From Acanthopleura granulata (Eukaryota > Mollusca > Polyplacophora > Chitonida > Chitonidae): a stretch of 64,000 nucleotides of DNA. The stretch covers positions 7,597,245 to 7,661,244 of the forward strand of contig JABBOT010000007.1 in assembly GCA_016165875.1 (NCBI GenBank). The letters run 5' to 3'. Of this stretch, positions 1 to 14,058 are shown piece by piece. The notes below the pieces were generated by a model. The model did not search any database, was not told where the DNA came from, and saw only the letters and a program-made list of their open reading frames with translations. The position numbers and the translations under genes were made by a program. Numbering within the stretch: position 1 is the first letter of the stretch; each line of letters opens with the position of its first letter.

Positions 1-3000
1 GACGTATGAAACCAATCACCGCAATTTACCCCGGAAACAGGAGTAAACCTTGTTACAATGTAATTCCTGTGTCTTTTGTTATCGGCTATGAGCAAGAGAT
101 CAAAACTGCCTTGTCTGCAGTCTGTAGTACTAGGCCCATTGTATACAATACATTTTGTTATGACTACAAATCGAACATTAGTTCTTTCTAGGTCCGAGCC
201 GGTGCATCCTTTACGAAAAGATCTGCAAACCGTAGCCCTTTGTATTGTATAAACCTGAATAAACCAGGTTTCTGTTGGTGAACTAACAGAGTCCGCTTTC
301 AACGCTTTAATGCACATGTTTGTAATGTGATGACAATACGTTCAGTATACATTTTGAATAACTGTAAACTAGTTAGGTCTAAGAAATTGTAATTAGTATG
401 GCTGGATTATTTCTTAAATCCAATTGTGCTTTGGCCGTGGTGCAAGGGGAATACTAGTCTCACTTGGGTGGCGGATGTTCTTACCTGAGCGAAAACTATT
501 CCACTGAGGTTAACGGTGAACATAAAAATTAGAAAACATAGCAAAAGTTAGTGTTCGACGTGTTCTTCAATATTTTTTTCGATCTTTCTTTAAGGAGCAT
601 AAGACACTTGTAAATAATTTTTTTATGGTGGGTATTCGGGACCACTCCTTGGTATATATAGTCTTCCTGTAATAATGTCATAAATGAGGATGTTACACAT
701 GTTTAATAAATATTTTTCCACCAGAACTTGTTCTTTTCAACTAAAAATGTGTTGAACTTGGATTTGGATCATGTTTATATTTAAAATATGTTCATAAATA
801 TTGTCATAATTTAGGTTAAATGCGTATGTTTGGATATAAACAACAAATTTACATTCAAATAAATTTATTAGACATGCATCACATCCTCATATTAATTGAA
901 AAATTAAAGACCATATTTGCCAATAAGTTTTTGCGCTCTTTCATCTGATTTTGGTATCATTTTTATGTTTTCTTCTCCTTTTGCATGGTTTCACTCAGAC
1001 AAAAACCAAAGAAAAGCTTACTTAAGGGATATATGAGAAACCGTGACAGGCATTTGCCATTCTGCTTTTGATCTATACAGAATGAATGAATGATTATGGT
1101 TTAACGCCACTTAGGCAGTATTTCAAGCATATTATGGCGAGATCTCTACAGACGGTGCTAAATTAGGGGAGTGTGCCCGTGACTTCCCTGATGTGTTGTC
1201 ACCAAGATGGGTAATTCAGGCAGCGGGAAGGTGTGTCACCATGGAAATAGACACCAACAAGGAATCTGAGGATGAGAGGCTGTCTTTGTCTATATGTGTG
1301 TATGTTCAGATTTTACGTCCTACTTGAAATGAAAGACAACTCAAAAATGAAGTTGTGGTGAGTAAAAAGTGGATAAAAAATTGTGTCTGAAAATATCTTT
1401 ATTGGGTTTTTGTTTAGATTTTTTCAACCAAATTAAATGCAGTCAAATATTTCGATTGTATGGTGAATTTTACAGGCCATGTTGAACAGGCCAAAACTGA
1501 AATGGTTAAAATATAAAAGTGTTTTATTTATATTAGGTAAAATGAAGTAGAAAATGAATATTTAAACTAAAAACCGTTGGATTAAATTAAGGGTATTTCA
1601 ATTTACTAAGAAAATATCTTAGAATATTTATTATTTGGAAGGTGTTATGCAGTGTATACTCAGGAAAATGTCACCTACAGACGAAGGGCTAGCATTAAAC
1701 AATTGTGGAAGAAACCGGACATAGATCACAGGAAGCCCACAGCCTTCCGGAGGTTGCAGGCAAACTTTATTGCTTCTTACTGGAAAGGAAGTAGGCATAC
1801 GTCGGCCAGAGCTGGACGTGAACTCATAGCATTCACACCGATGAGAGGCTCCTGCGTCATTGTGAAATATGAATATATGTCATGATTTCGAAACTGGATA
1901 CTTTGAAAAGTAAATTTTTTTGGGGGTGGGTGCTTCATCCATTACTACACTTGTTCATATAATCTAACCCACCTATGGTCCCCAAATTATTTTCTTCAGT
2001 TTGAACAGGCTGAATATTTCTGGCAGCTGCCAATCAACAATCTCTCCCTTTGAAGCCAAACGGTTTTGTAACGATTTATTATTCCGTGGGGCGGTTTTGT
2101 GAAATTAAGTTTCATATAATTTGTCAATGCTTTTTTAATTCTTGTTAGTTTTCAGATATCTACATTATACTGAAGAAGTTTCGAGCTGTTTCCTCCATTT
2201 CCACCATTGTGGTCCTGTTTTGAATTTTGGCAATTTAACTGACTTTTCGGATGCATTTGAAGGTTTAGTGTACCGTAAATTGAAACTTGATACATAGTCA
2301 GTAACTTTTCTTAGGGAAAGCAAGGTTTAATATTTCACCCAATTTTGAAAAACATGTGTCTTTTTTGTTTTGGTATAGATTTGACTCAGGTATTCTGTCA
2401 GCTCATAGAAGCGTGTTTTGCTTTTACAATTTAAGGCTTCTAGAGTGCTTGTTTCCAGATGCAATAGTTTATGAAAACCCAGTGTTGAAATCAGCTCAAA
2501 CATTTCCATATGTACAATTCACCTAAAGTACAAAACCTAGTAAAAAACACTGTTCGTTAAAAAGGTCATAAAAATTCTTCCATCAATGAAAAGCCTTTTG
2601 AAATTGTATGAATTCATTGCTGAATTATCTTCTCTTGATTTGTGGAGTATTATGCCGCCGACTGGGGATCTGGAGGCGCCCATGCTTTTAGGCTTACGAG
2701 AGACTGACCAAGCAGAGAGCTAGGAGATATCAGCAGTTTATAAGCTGTGACGTAAATCTTTTGATTTGACAGTCAATATCACATGTAATAACACATGGAG
2801 AGGACATAGTTTTAATCTTATATATTTTAATTAGAACAAGTACATGTTTGAACAACACGGGAAAGTATTTCCAGGCCATTGTGTTGTGGCTGGAGTAAGT
2901 TTCTTGATCATTTCATGTTATAAATTTACACATATACTTAACCTACAAACACAACCCTAGCAACTTACTACAGTCTGATTTTACACGAGTGATCCCCGCT

Positions 3001-4159
3001 TGGAACAATTACGTCACAGCCCAGACAGAATGGCTGCGTTTCATGCGAATCGACGGAGGACCGTTAAATATCAATTTCCGCTGTCCTGGGAATTGTTAGA
3101 AAAAAATACTTTACCGAAATATACATAGTATTGGGTAAACGTTTTGACCAATTTAACTTTGAATATGGAACTGTCTTTCACTTTAAGCATCCGAATCCAA
3201 ATCATGACCACATGAAAAAGAGTTTTAAACCTTCAGTTTTAAGATCATCGTATACTTTAAGATGCGGCAATTGCATTACTCAAAAACCAGACCCCTTTTA
3301 AAGCGATCACGTTCCATTTTGTTATCTTTTCGACTTGAAACTATGCTTAAACAGATGTAAAGTCCCAAATGTGAAGAAGGGCTCTAAAAAACACTCGAAA
3401 CATGCTGAATTACAACGCTTTAACATGTAAATCACGTGGACGTGTATCCCGTAACACACAAATCACTATCATGCTGAGCAATGAACGTGCAGCAAATAAG
3501 CATGGTTTTATGTGCATAGCTCTGCGTGATGAGAACGAGTGTTTTCGTAGCTGCAGTTGGAAGACAAAGATGCAAAAAACTGAGACGGTAAAATTACTTT
3601 TGTCATGTAAAAATGCTTCCGAATTTTTTTCTAAATTTTTTCATTAGCCTTATAGTGTTGGAGATAGTAGATGCTGGTCTTCTATCAACTGACTAGTCTA
3701 AGACTCACTTTTAGACATTAAGCAGAAAAAATGTAAGCCAATCAGATGCTATTCTGTAGCAAATTTTCAATATTTTCCAAGTTATATTGCCCAAGTTCAT
3801 AGTTTTCTTTATTTTTCTTTTATATACTTCTGTGTGATAATATGAAGTTAAAGTTTAAGTAAGTTTACATTTTTCACTTTTTTATCTTTGGAAACTTTTT
3901 CAAGCATTATGTTGGAAAATATGAAAGCAATAAAACTATTTCACCACAAGACGGTGTGTTCCCAGAAGCAGAAAGAGAAAAATGTGCAAAATGCGTGAAG
4001 GAGCCAAATTATCTTTGGCAAGATTCTTTATTAATTCGTTTGCTAATTAATTTTAGTCAGAATTGCCTCGCTTCCAAGGGGAATGTGAATATGTGGATAA
4101 AATGTAAAATTTTAAAAAATCAAAATGCTCCGTTAAAGCGGTAATTGGTATTTGGTTTT
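1..4159. other. AT-rich non-coding DNA
   Basis: I see no gene, RNA or clear element. Open frames are short (under 82 codons) and have no recognisable domain. The only structure is a 12-bp inverted pair, gctgtgacgtaa at 2744 and its complement at 3009, about 275 bp apart. This could be the ends of a small MITE but could also be chance. Confidence 0.5.
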
Positions 4160-4335
4160 ATGGTAACTATATAAGCAAGTGTTTAAGAAGTAACAACTTA
4201 CAGACTCCCTAGCACCATGGCTTAAACAGAATAACGAACAAAAATAATCGCGTGATAATAAATGAAATATACCAGAAGTCACCATTCTAGATTTAATCAA
4301 AGTGATATTGTCATCACATTTAATACATATATATA
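4160..4335 (-). repeat. DR-1 dispersed repeat, partial copy
   Basis: Partial reverse-strand copy of DR-1, recognised by the core 'gtgtttaagaagtaac' followed by a cttacaga-ctccct block and 'catcacattta' at its far end. The same blocks, in the same order, occur at 14530-14822 and at 35785-36050. DR-1 has no open frame and its class is unknown. Confidence 0.7.
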
Positions 4336-5650
4336 ACGTATATGTACGTCTGTATATTGTATATGTGTAATCTATAAATCGTCTGTAACAAGGACTTAAA
4401 TACACCGTCGGTAGAACATGTCACGCATATAAGTGCAACCGCGTTTGTGTTTTCTCATATTTAATGGCTTGATAACAAAACTATTCAGGTATTAGCAAAC
4501 CCTGTCAATCGGAGAATCATGCATTTACCATTAAAATGAAGAACTAATTAACACCTCGTGGATTCGTTGTCAGCGTGCACCAGTATGGCATAATATCAAA
4601 TTTATATACTACCAAGATTCTTCCAGTCGGTGTCTTCTTTGACATTCGCTCCCGTTACAAATCACTGTTGTTACGTCCCTGGCTAGAGCATAATCTATCA
4701 GGGAAAATAGCTTACTCTTCACTAACGGGTTTGGTGCTGGCAAACCAGCTTAAAGCCACATAAGTGTAGTTTATTGAGCTGAAGTAGAAAATGCCATCTG
4801 GTTTGGTTGTCTTTGTATAAAGATATAAAGATATTGGTCTTCGGTAAGCTTAATGTGAACACCATAGAAAAACAGCAGAAAGCTTGTCATGCTCAAGCAC
4901 TCGGTATATTCATTGGTAGGAAAGATTGTGCAAACAATACATGTATTTAGGTGGAAAACACTTCCTGTGATGTCAGAGTACTCAAACAACCGCAGTATGG
5001 TTAATAAAGCATTACAAAACATAATTACAAAACACCGTTTTGAACAGCAGTTTGCAATCTAATAAAATTTACTGCATTGCTTAGTTTTCTTTCACTTTAC
5101 AGTGACACTCAGCGTGTTACACAATCGAGCTAAAGACAGCAAAATTCACCCAAGTCTTACATATGGGATGTCAGAAACGCATAATTAGATAGATCTATTT
5201 TAGTGCAAATCATGGGATGGTCCACTTACTGTTTTGGCGCTTTCAGCCACGTGACACAGTCAGAATATCAGTAATCACATATATAATAGGCAACAGAAAC
5301 TCATTCAGCGATGACACGAGGTGGCAAGCTCACGTTTATCTACATTATGTCTGCCCTTATACAATCACATATGCTTATGTAAATGTACAGCTACATGTGT
5401 TGTTCACAGAATCTATATTGATCTGTCAAGTAATCCAATGTTGTTAAATAGTTACAAGATGTTACAAGTTAGGATTTCGTTGCTGGGGAGACAAGGAGAT
5501 AAATTTTAAGCTTTATGATCTTTGCATTCGACAAAAGAATGGTAAATGCTTACATTACAAGATGCTAAGTACAATTATACATGTACGACTTTGGAATGTG
5601 TAAATGGAGAGTTGTCCACTCCCAATGTTGGATGTGAGGCCTTGGAGTTA

Positions 5651-6015
5651 ATACAATCATTGAACATCGCTTATCTTTCAGTTTAGTGACAATACCATCA
5701 TGAAAGGTTACTTGTCTTTCACTTTAGTGACAATACCATCATTGAAGATCTAGTGTCTTTCACTTTAGTGACAATACAATCATTGAAGATCTAGTGCCTT
5801 TTACTTTAGTGACAATGCAATCATTGAAGATCCAGTGTCTTTCACTTTAGTGACAATACAACCATTGAAGATCTAGTGTCTGTCACTTTAGTGACAATAC
5901 AATCATTGAAGATCTAGTGCCTTTCACTTTAGTGACAATACAATCATTGAAGATAACTACTCTTGTCTCACCTTGGTGACAATATACAATCATTGAGGAT
6001 CACTGGTCTTTCACC
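5651..6015. repeat. 41-bp minisatellite, about 9 copies
   Basis: Imperfect tandem array with a period of about 41 bp. Each unit contains 'ctttagtgacaatac' followed by 'atcattgaagatc'. The central units are nearly identical, while the first and last are more diverged, as is usual when an array grows from its middle. It has no open frame of note and no gene next to it. Confidence 0.9.
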
Positions 6016-8949
6016 GATATGGAGTGCAGATATACCAGTACATCACACTTTTGGCAGTTCGTAAATAGCTTGCCAAGAGTCGGTGGTTTAGCCTTAACAC
6101 TCCGATTTTGTTTCACCCACAATGCCTACTGATACAACGAAGAGAAAATTCTTGCACAATCGAAAAGAAGAAATAAATGAAAGTGACCAATAATCAGACG
6201 GTATTTATGCTAAATGTCCACATGGTACATGTAAGATTAAAAGATTTTTTAAAAAATACTCTGTATTACTTTTGGGAAAGCGTGTGTGCATGTAGAAATT
6301 AAAATGATGTACGGTTTGTATGAAACAGTCAACTGAAATTCATGCATCAAAAAGTCTTCTTGTTTTTATGCATTGATTAGTCTTTTTAAAAAGCTTTTTG
6401 AAAGACAGTTCAATGATGCCAATTCTATGGTGGGGTTTATGAACAACATTGCTGGTGTTTGGTACTTTAACGTCGTAGAAAGTTTCCCCATTAAAATGAG
6501 CTTTTGGTGTTGCAGATAAGGACTTAAAGGGCATGTGACGTCGGAGTACTTACCAATGGCAGTGTGGTCCTTAAAGCCCATCTTAGAATTCAGCTATATT
6601 AGAATGCATTTACTTCGTTTTCGAAAGAAGTTTCAAAATTTAAACAAGTTCACTCTTTTTAGAGGTTTCAGCAGTCTGAATGGTGATGCTTTATTAAATT
6701 TTAACGTGTCCTAACATTTAATGGACTATTCTCGATATGGCCATGCAGTATTAAACGTCAGGACGTGATTACAACACAGTTTAAGGTAAGCTCTGGCCTT
6801 TCAAAGTTGTCCAGATTTCTCTATACTTAAATTTCTTGATTTTAGTTGTTCAAAATTGTGTTTCATGATTTCAGAAGTAGTCCGTTAATTTGCTTTGCAT
6901 ATGTTTGTTTTTACTCTTTAGTTACATGCGGGGACATCAAAGTCAAGGCAGTGACAACAGTGACATAACTGAAGTTAATCTGATTGATGTAATACGTGAA
7001 AACGCAAAGACTTATGAGTAATTATTTGACTCAGTGTTTCCAGCGAAGTAACCGCCTTTAGACAATTTTTACTCAGCATGGATGCACATAGCAAATAAAT
7101 AAAAGCATGAGCACATTTTGCAGATCTTCGTGTCTCATCCATTAGTACACTGTGAGTACATAAGAGGGTTTGATGTTTCTCTGTCCATAACATTCAGTTT
7201 ATTAATGTGGAATGCCGTCCTCTTTGTATGGACTATTTTTCCTTATTCCCTCTCTTTGCATTTTCCGACATCTGATGAGGTTTTTTTCTATATTTTCAGT
7301 ACAGCTTCTACCGAGCATCATTCGGTTTCAGTTCGGTGCGTCCTGACAGTGCGATTGCAGTTTCCAGGAAGACTTTCTGATTGACTCCTGTACGATTATA
7401 CGAATTGTATAGTTGACTGGAGCTGCTATTTTCTGGCACACTTCGGCTTGTGTGCGTAGTGAAGTCAAGAAGTACTGTAGCCGTCTACAGTTTAGAGGCT
7501 GGATGTTCCTGTATAACAACTTCTTTTACGGGAATCTAGAGCATCGGCTCCAACCATGCAAATCTAAGTCTGACAGATTTTACGGATCCGTATAAATCTA
7601 TGAGCTTGTATTATCAGAAATGTTTTTATCTCAAATTTAAAGAAAGATTTCTGTGAGAGTTGGATGGGAAATGCGAGACAGCTGTTTGGTATGAATGCCA
7701 TAAACAGGATGTTGTGCATCCAGTCAACTTCAATAATCAACTGTGTGTCTCCCTGAAAGTGATGGTGAATCAAGCGATTTATTTTCCTACTCTTTCATAT
7801 AGGGCATGTCTTAACATGAAATGTAATCGAAATTTGACACCATATCGATCATGACTTGACATCTACTAATGTCGTGGTCCTTTGTGTATAATAAGGGCAG
7901 ATAATAATATGAACAGATATGTTGTACTTTCAGGCAGTGTTTAGTACACAAATAGGTTCATTCCAATTCACCAGCTGACCCGCTCTGAACTATATCTGTC
8001 TTTTACTGCAGAAATGCACCAGGATTTCGTCTCACATTTTTGAATACCTGTGCCTAAAGCTACTGAACTGCATTAGAACTGCAGTGCACCTTTACAACTT
8101 CAAACCATCTCATTCAGCTAGCTACCATACTGCCTTTCAAAGATTTCAACCTGGCAGGCAGATAGACTCTTTCTGTAGGTCACACCTAATCAGAAGTGAA
8201 ATCTCGTAGCACTTATCTTCAAATGTTCTTTCTTTTGCCGACATCCAGAGCAACAACGTGATCTTTGTTCTTTTTGTAATTTAAATAGCTAATCTTTCTA
8301 GTATCCTTATTTCAGGAATAGGCCAGATGCATGGCCCCTCTCCATCAATACAAGATACAACAACATGGTGGAAAGAGCTGTATTTGTTCCAGATGAACAA
8401 AATAAGAGGATCATACCTTCATGTAAATGATTTGATCTCAGCTCTTAGGCTTCTGATATGTTATTACCTAAACTAAGCATATGAGACATAGAAGAAACAC
8501 TTGGTATAAGTTTTTATATTTGCATAAGTTGGGGTTTAAGTTTGCTCTTTCCAATATACATCCAAGATATCTGATAGCGTGATCAAATGTCATTCTATAA
8601 ATGGCAGTCTCATTCGCTCTAGCGAAAACGCGATACATGTAGCTGTTGGCGATTTGAATTGGACTCCTATTACCCAACAAATATGTCAAAGTCAACTTTC
8701 AAGATAGGAAGGGATGTCACCTCTGAGGAAGGCAGTGGGCCGGTCGATATTTTTGTTTTGACCAGGGCAAATTAAGATCTAGCTTTGTTTATTACACATC
8801 ACAAGGTTTTCGATGCCGAATAAAAGCAGACTAGCCCGCTCAAACCCAAAAAGATGACGTTGCCGTTGTCAAACCAGACGGTGGTATGATGTGAGCTGAT
8901 GGGGAGGGCGGGGGCAATGGCGGTTCTCTTGTCTGCCCTACTTAAAGAA
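6016..8949. other. non-coding, nothing recognised
   Basis: The open frames here are short, overlap on both strands, and carry no recognisable motif. No repeat shared with the rest of the window was seen. Confidence 0.45.
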
Positions 8950-9072
8950 GGTCTGTCAGCAATCGGCGGATGTTCATGCGTTTCCTCCGGGCGCTGCTCC
9001 TTATCCTACCACAGTAATGCTGGCCGCCGCGTATAATTGAAACATTCTTGAGTACGACGTACAACAACATTT
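8950..9072 (+). mobile_element. SINE-A, 5'-truncated copy
   Basis: 3' half of SINE-A, in plus orientation. It holds the conserved blocks 'taatgctggccgccg' and 'attcttgagtacgacgt', lacks the tRNA-derived head, and lacks a clear AAATA tail. Confidence 0.75.
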
Positions 9073-9274
9073 AGTCAAACTGTTCAACCAGTCGACAGTA
9101 TCTCAATGAAATATTTTAGAATGCCATGTAATCTTTGTGGTATTTAGAAGATTTTATTTTTTATTTTGTCAGGCAACATATCGGTCGTCTAACAGTCTAA
9201 TATACATGAATTGTAGGGTATTAGTATTTCTTACAATAAAAATAAACAGTGCGGGTAGCCCCTTAAATTTGGCT

Positions 9275-9476
9275 TGACTTATTTTTATTTGATAAGTGTT
9301 TTACGCCGTACTCAAGAACATTTCACTGGGAGGAAACCTGGCAGAGCTTGGGGGAAACCCACGACCATCTCCAGGTAGCTACCAGACCTTCTCACGCCAG
9401 CATGAGCTGGATTTTAACTCACAGCGACCACGTTGGTGGGAGACTTCGGGGTGTAGCACGTTAGACACTAAAGCGA
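9275..9476 (-). mobile_element. SINE-A copy
   Basis: Reverse-strand SINE-A. From left to right it shows a T-rich tail, 'ttttacgccgtactcaag', 'gggaggaaacctggcaga', the 'catgagctgga' block and 'actcacagcgaccac'. A piece between the tail block and 'gggagg' is deleted. The head decays after about 9470. Confidence 0.85.
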
Positions 9477-12320
9477 GAATCGGTCTTATACACAAGTTTT
9501 CGCTGGTAGTCTATATCAGTTTCGTCAATTGTAAATTTTTGGCATTCCAATTCCAGCGTTCTGACAAGGTTTATTTTGTTATATAATATATTTTGGTCTA
9601 TAAACGAACGTACTGGAAAGCCATAACTTTCATAAGGTCTGCATGTACCAGACCATTACTAGACTACTAAGAACAGGCGAATAGGCAATAACGTTATGTT
9701 ACGGGCATTTTGTTTGTTTTGAATAATTATCTGACTGGCATGTGTCTACAAAAGTCTGATGAAAGATAATTCTTGTCATTCTCCTTTTTGTAATATTTCA
9801 CGTCTTTCAATGTGTTCTTGGATGAATGCTATCGCTCAATATATGTTTAGAGTAATTTTAATACCGTAAAAGAAGAAAAGTAGTTTCAATTATCTAGAAA
9901 TAAGCCTTTTTATATATAAGAAATCATGATTGTAGTTTTGGTGCTGAAGCAAAAATATGCCAAGAAAATATAATCGATGACAGGTGATAAAAATATCCTG
10001 ACGTATACATACATCTTTAGGCAAAACGTAACACCTTCGCAAGTAAATAGCGGGCCTGTACTTTGCTACAATTTATACATTTACATGACGATGCAGTGCT
10101 TGTATACTATGTAAGTGCTTTGTGAACACATGTGCACTTAAATGAGTGACGTACTACCTGTAAAGAACAAAGGAGCACACAGTTTAAATCCTTTTGTTAA
10201 AGGCGTGGAGGAGTTTTACGAGTTCCCCATTACTCAAAATAGTGTGATATCATCAATTTAAAAAACAGTATCCTGGAAACAACACAAAATGACACTGCGT
10301 AGTCCATCAACAGAATTCTGTTTTTTGCAGGAATACAGGATGAAACAGGATGATACAACATACTATTTGTTACACGGATACTTAGTGACAAGATACGAGA
10401 AATACATGGTGTCAGTAAACCTCATATTAGGCGATGAATAAAACTAGAACAGCGACGACAGTGTAAAAGTTATGACATGTGGCCGCTCGTAAGCTCAGTT
10501 AGTGTTCTCCCTGTTCACGTGAACGCATAAATTGTAGCAAACTACATGCCCGCTATTTTCTTGCGAAAGTGTCACGTAATGCCTAAATATGTTTGTATAT
10601 GTAAGCCGATCGGAGAGGAAATAACAGAAGGCAGAGTCAAGGGTACACTTGTATGGTTTAAAACATCTCTCACAAAGTAAACAAAAGAAAACGGCAACCG
10701 TTCAGGTCGAATGTACAGTAATGACAAAGGAACTTAAGTTGACTTACTAATAAGAACATAACATATGTTTGTAATGCATTTAAATAACAGATGAATATAG
10801 ACAATTCATGGGCAAATTACTCATGCTGACATAAGCAAAAATGAGCCCTACTTGAGCACATGACTGACTGTTTTAACAAGGAAGAATCTTAACAAGGACA
10901 GATCTTGGGGTATGATAATCCACTTTTGGTTTACATGACTAGATTTAAGAGTACGAGCTTTACAGTGGCTATCTAACTTGACATTTATGGCTTTGTGTGG
11001 CGGAGCCTTTCACGTACAAGGAGGAAGGACTGGTCAATTTACTACACGTAAGTTCTGTTATAAAGCAAACCCAATCTACACACCTTCATGCAGATAATTC
11101 CTGCCACATAGTCACATGGGACACTTCACCAGGGCACATCACCAGGGACACATCACCATGCCTTCTTATACATCACTGAATAAATAATTTACACCTAATC
11201 AGTAATCACCACATTACTCCAAATATGATACACAATTACATACAGTGCATCAAACTTACATCGGTAACAGTAACGTTCATAAACAACCTATTATGGCAAG
11301 AGTGAAGCGCACAAAAAATAGATTATAGCGCTAACTAAGAGTGACTGATGTTTTAATGAAACGGACATGCATGAAAACTAAACAAACTTGTGGTCAACAC
11401 TACCCATGAGACCCGGAAACAACTTAATATACTACGAAAGAATATCATCATAACAACAGCACATCTTTTTGAGAGCATTAACTAACCAAATGAAACCACA
11501 CTCATTACAACTAACTGGTAACCGCCTACAAACAACTAATTAGTAACTGATTAATTAGCTCACAATGCATAAATCCAATAAACTCCTATCCTGTAGCTTT
11601 TCGCACATAACAACATTTGAGATACCATCTGATCTTATGCCAGCAAATATTCTACACAGAGTATTACACAAGACATATTGACTTATATATTGTTACAAAC
11701 ACATTCATTATCCTAAAACATATGTCAGTGATTACAGTGAGTTGGACAATAGCGGAATCAACGAGCACCCTACAAACACATCACTGATGCAAATAGCAAC
11801 AAATTACTGTATGAACTATACTGTGACTCCATGAACAATCATAAAAGTTTACTTACTAATAACTTGAAGTGGTGGGTAGCTTGATCAAAACTTATTTACA
11901 GGCTGAACTAAGTGTGCACTGTAACAACAACACCGTTTAAAACACTTTCCCAAGATGTGTGCTTGTGGTACGCTTTCAGAGGTGATTGTGGATCTGCTGT
12001 TTTCGGCCCAGCGAATCCATTCTAACTCGGTAATTCTCCTTAAAGCTCTCAGACTGTATAACCCAGTTCACATATACGTGAGGATATTTTTTATTTATTC
12101 CTGTCATGAATTATATTTTTTGTTTCAGCACCCAAACTAGAGCCATGGTGTCTTATATTACAAAAGACTTATTTCCAGCTGAATGAAACTACTTTTCTTC
12201 TTTTCCCGTGTTAAATCACTCTATACTCCCACCAACTGACGCGGACCACTTCGGTCTGCAAAGTAACAAAACGTAAGAAAATAACTACAGACCATGTATG
12301 TTTCCACGTTTGTTCCAACG
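9477..12320. other. AT-rich non-coding DNA
   Basis: No gene is supported; frames are 60-61 codons at most. The only recognised item is a small DR-1 piece at 10437-10490. Confidence 0.45.
10437..10490 (-). repeat. DR-1 fragment
   Basis: Short reverse-strand piece matching the 3' end of DR-1, the 'gacgacagtgt' block followed by a diverged copy of the adjoining sequence. Homology is lost on both sides. Confidence 0.45.
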
Positions 12321-12324
12321 TGGC

Positions 12325-12512
12325 TATCATACAATGTCAGTTCAAGTCCATTTCATGCTGGCTACCTCTCCGGCAATGCTTGGTACCGGCTACAAGCAAC
12401 CTCCGGACCGCCGTTGGTTTTTCCCAGGCTCTGTCCTGTTTCCTGACACCATAAATCTGGCTGCTATTCTTGGGTACGACGTAAACCGTCATTTAAATAA
12501 ATCAATCAAATT
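12325..12512 (+). mobile_element. SINE-A remnant at outer edge of left arm
   Basis: Diverged plus-strand SINE-A body ('ttcaagtccatttcatgctg', then 'tcttgggtacgacgtaaa', then a short AAATAAATC tail). The right arm carries the same remnant at 27289-27456 with different internal deletions, so the SINE was present before or at the duplication. Confidence 0.75.
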
Positions 12513-12885
12513 GCACACGCGAAAAACTAAAGTACACTTAGGGAAAGAGCTTCCCTGTGTCTGACACCGATTTCTTCATTTGTTTCTTTCGTAACATTGC
12601 TTTGATTGGCATATTTATGAAAATATTAATTAATGTCACAATACAACAGGTCCCAGCCCAAGTTCCACTGATATAAACGGCAGAACTGTCATTTCCTAAC
12701 CTTGTAATGTAAGATGATCACTTCTTTAATACAGAAGAACCAAACTGGGAAACTACTCAGGGAGATGCCTATTTCGAATACCCATGACCGGGATTTCTTC
12801 ACTGTGTGAAAAACAAACCCACTTGACTATGTTAAAACGTTATAATCCACACAATTTAGCACATTTTGTACATTATATGTACTTA

Positions 12886-13142
12886 TGTATTAATCTGACA
12901 ACAAGGCACCATTTTGAATATTTCTAAACCAAAGACGTCTAAGAACTGGAATTTACGGCACTGTATTTTCCTAACTAGTTCTGCTTAGAGGTGCAAGTTG
13001 TTACCTTTTAAACGCTTACATAAACAGTCAGAATAAAACTCAGGCAAATTTACAAGACGCCGTGTTGTACTGATTACGTGTGACTGTTTATCAACTGTCT
13101 CACTGTGGTCGCAGCTCTGGTTTTACTCTCCATTCATTTTAC
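12886..13142 (+). repeat. DR-1 copy in left arm
   Basis: Plus-strand DR-1: 'aaagacgtctaag' block, a TTAAACGCTTACATAAACAG block, then 'tatcaactgtctcactg' and 'gctctggttttactctc'. The mirrored copy is at 26659-26915. Confidence 0.8.
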
Positions 13143-13261
13143 AATTATCTTGGTTATTGAATGAATACCCGATTATGTGGACGAGTTTTATTTTCGCCTG
13201 GCGGCAAAACGTGAACGAATTTCCACCACACAAAGACAGAAATGGTCCACATATGGGCACA

Positions 13262-14058
13262 GACCTGAGACACGTTTGACATTTCAGACGGTGTATCAGG
13301 AATTTCAGACATTTCAGACATTAGATCGGAAAGGGAGATACGTTTGACGCTTAAGACCGTAGATCAGACCGGAGATACATTTGACATTTCAGATCAGACT
13401 GGAGATCAGGCAGCAGATACATTGACATTTCAGATCGTAGATCTCACCGGGGATAAGACCGAGATATGTTTGACATTTCAGGCCTTAGATCAGACAGGAG
13501 GCACGTCTGATACTTCAGACCCCAGATCTGACGGGTGACACATTTGATATTTCAGACATTAGGTCAGACCGGAAACACATTTGGCATTTCAGACCTTAGA
13601 TGAGCCAGGTGACAAATTTGACACTTCACACAGCAGATCATGCAGTAGCTACGACTAGAGATACGTTCCACATTTTAGACCGGAGATACGTTTGGCATTT
13701 TAGACCGTGGATCAAACCGCAGATACCGCAGGTCTTTTTAGACCATAGATCAGAACGGATACGTTTGGCACTTGAGACAGTAGATCAGACCGGAGATACG
13801 TTTGATATATCAAACCATAGATCACACCGGAGATACATTTGACAATTCACACAGCAGATCAGACACGAGATACGCCAGAAACTTCAGACAGTAGATTAGA
13901 CAGGAAATACGTATGACACTCCAGACAATAGATCAGAGCAGAGATACATTTGACACTTCAGACAGTAGATCAGACAGGAGATGCGTTTGACACTTCAGAC
14001 AGTAGATCAGACCGGGGATACGTTTGACAAATCAGACCGTAGATCTAACCGGAGATTT
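13262..14058. repeat. 37-bp minisatellite, about 21 copies, left arm only
   Basis: Tandem units of about 37 bp built on 'agatcagaccggagatacg' followed by 'tttgacacttcagac'. Spacing measured between clear starts (13781 and 13818) is 37. Open frames here are repeat translations rich in QTGDTFDIS-type units and are not taken as genes. The mirrored site in the right arm has only one unit (about 25920-25943), so the array grew in this arm after duplication or collapsed in the other. Confidence 0.92.

Noticed and set aside
2744..3020. MITE with 12-bp inverted ends
   Set aside because: Only 12 bp match, no target duplication is seen, and there is no second copy in the window.
5651..6015. Regular repeats resembling a CRISPR array
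   Set aside because: Units are contiguous with no unique spacers, and the genome is animal in character.
13262..14058. Open frames with regular QTGDTFDIS-like repeats, resembling a repetitive protein
   Set aside because: The frames are the translation of a 37-bp minisatellite. The period is not a multiple of three, so no single frame persists, and the mirrored arm has one unit only.
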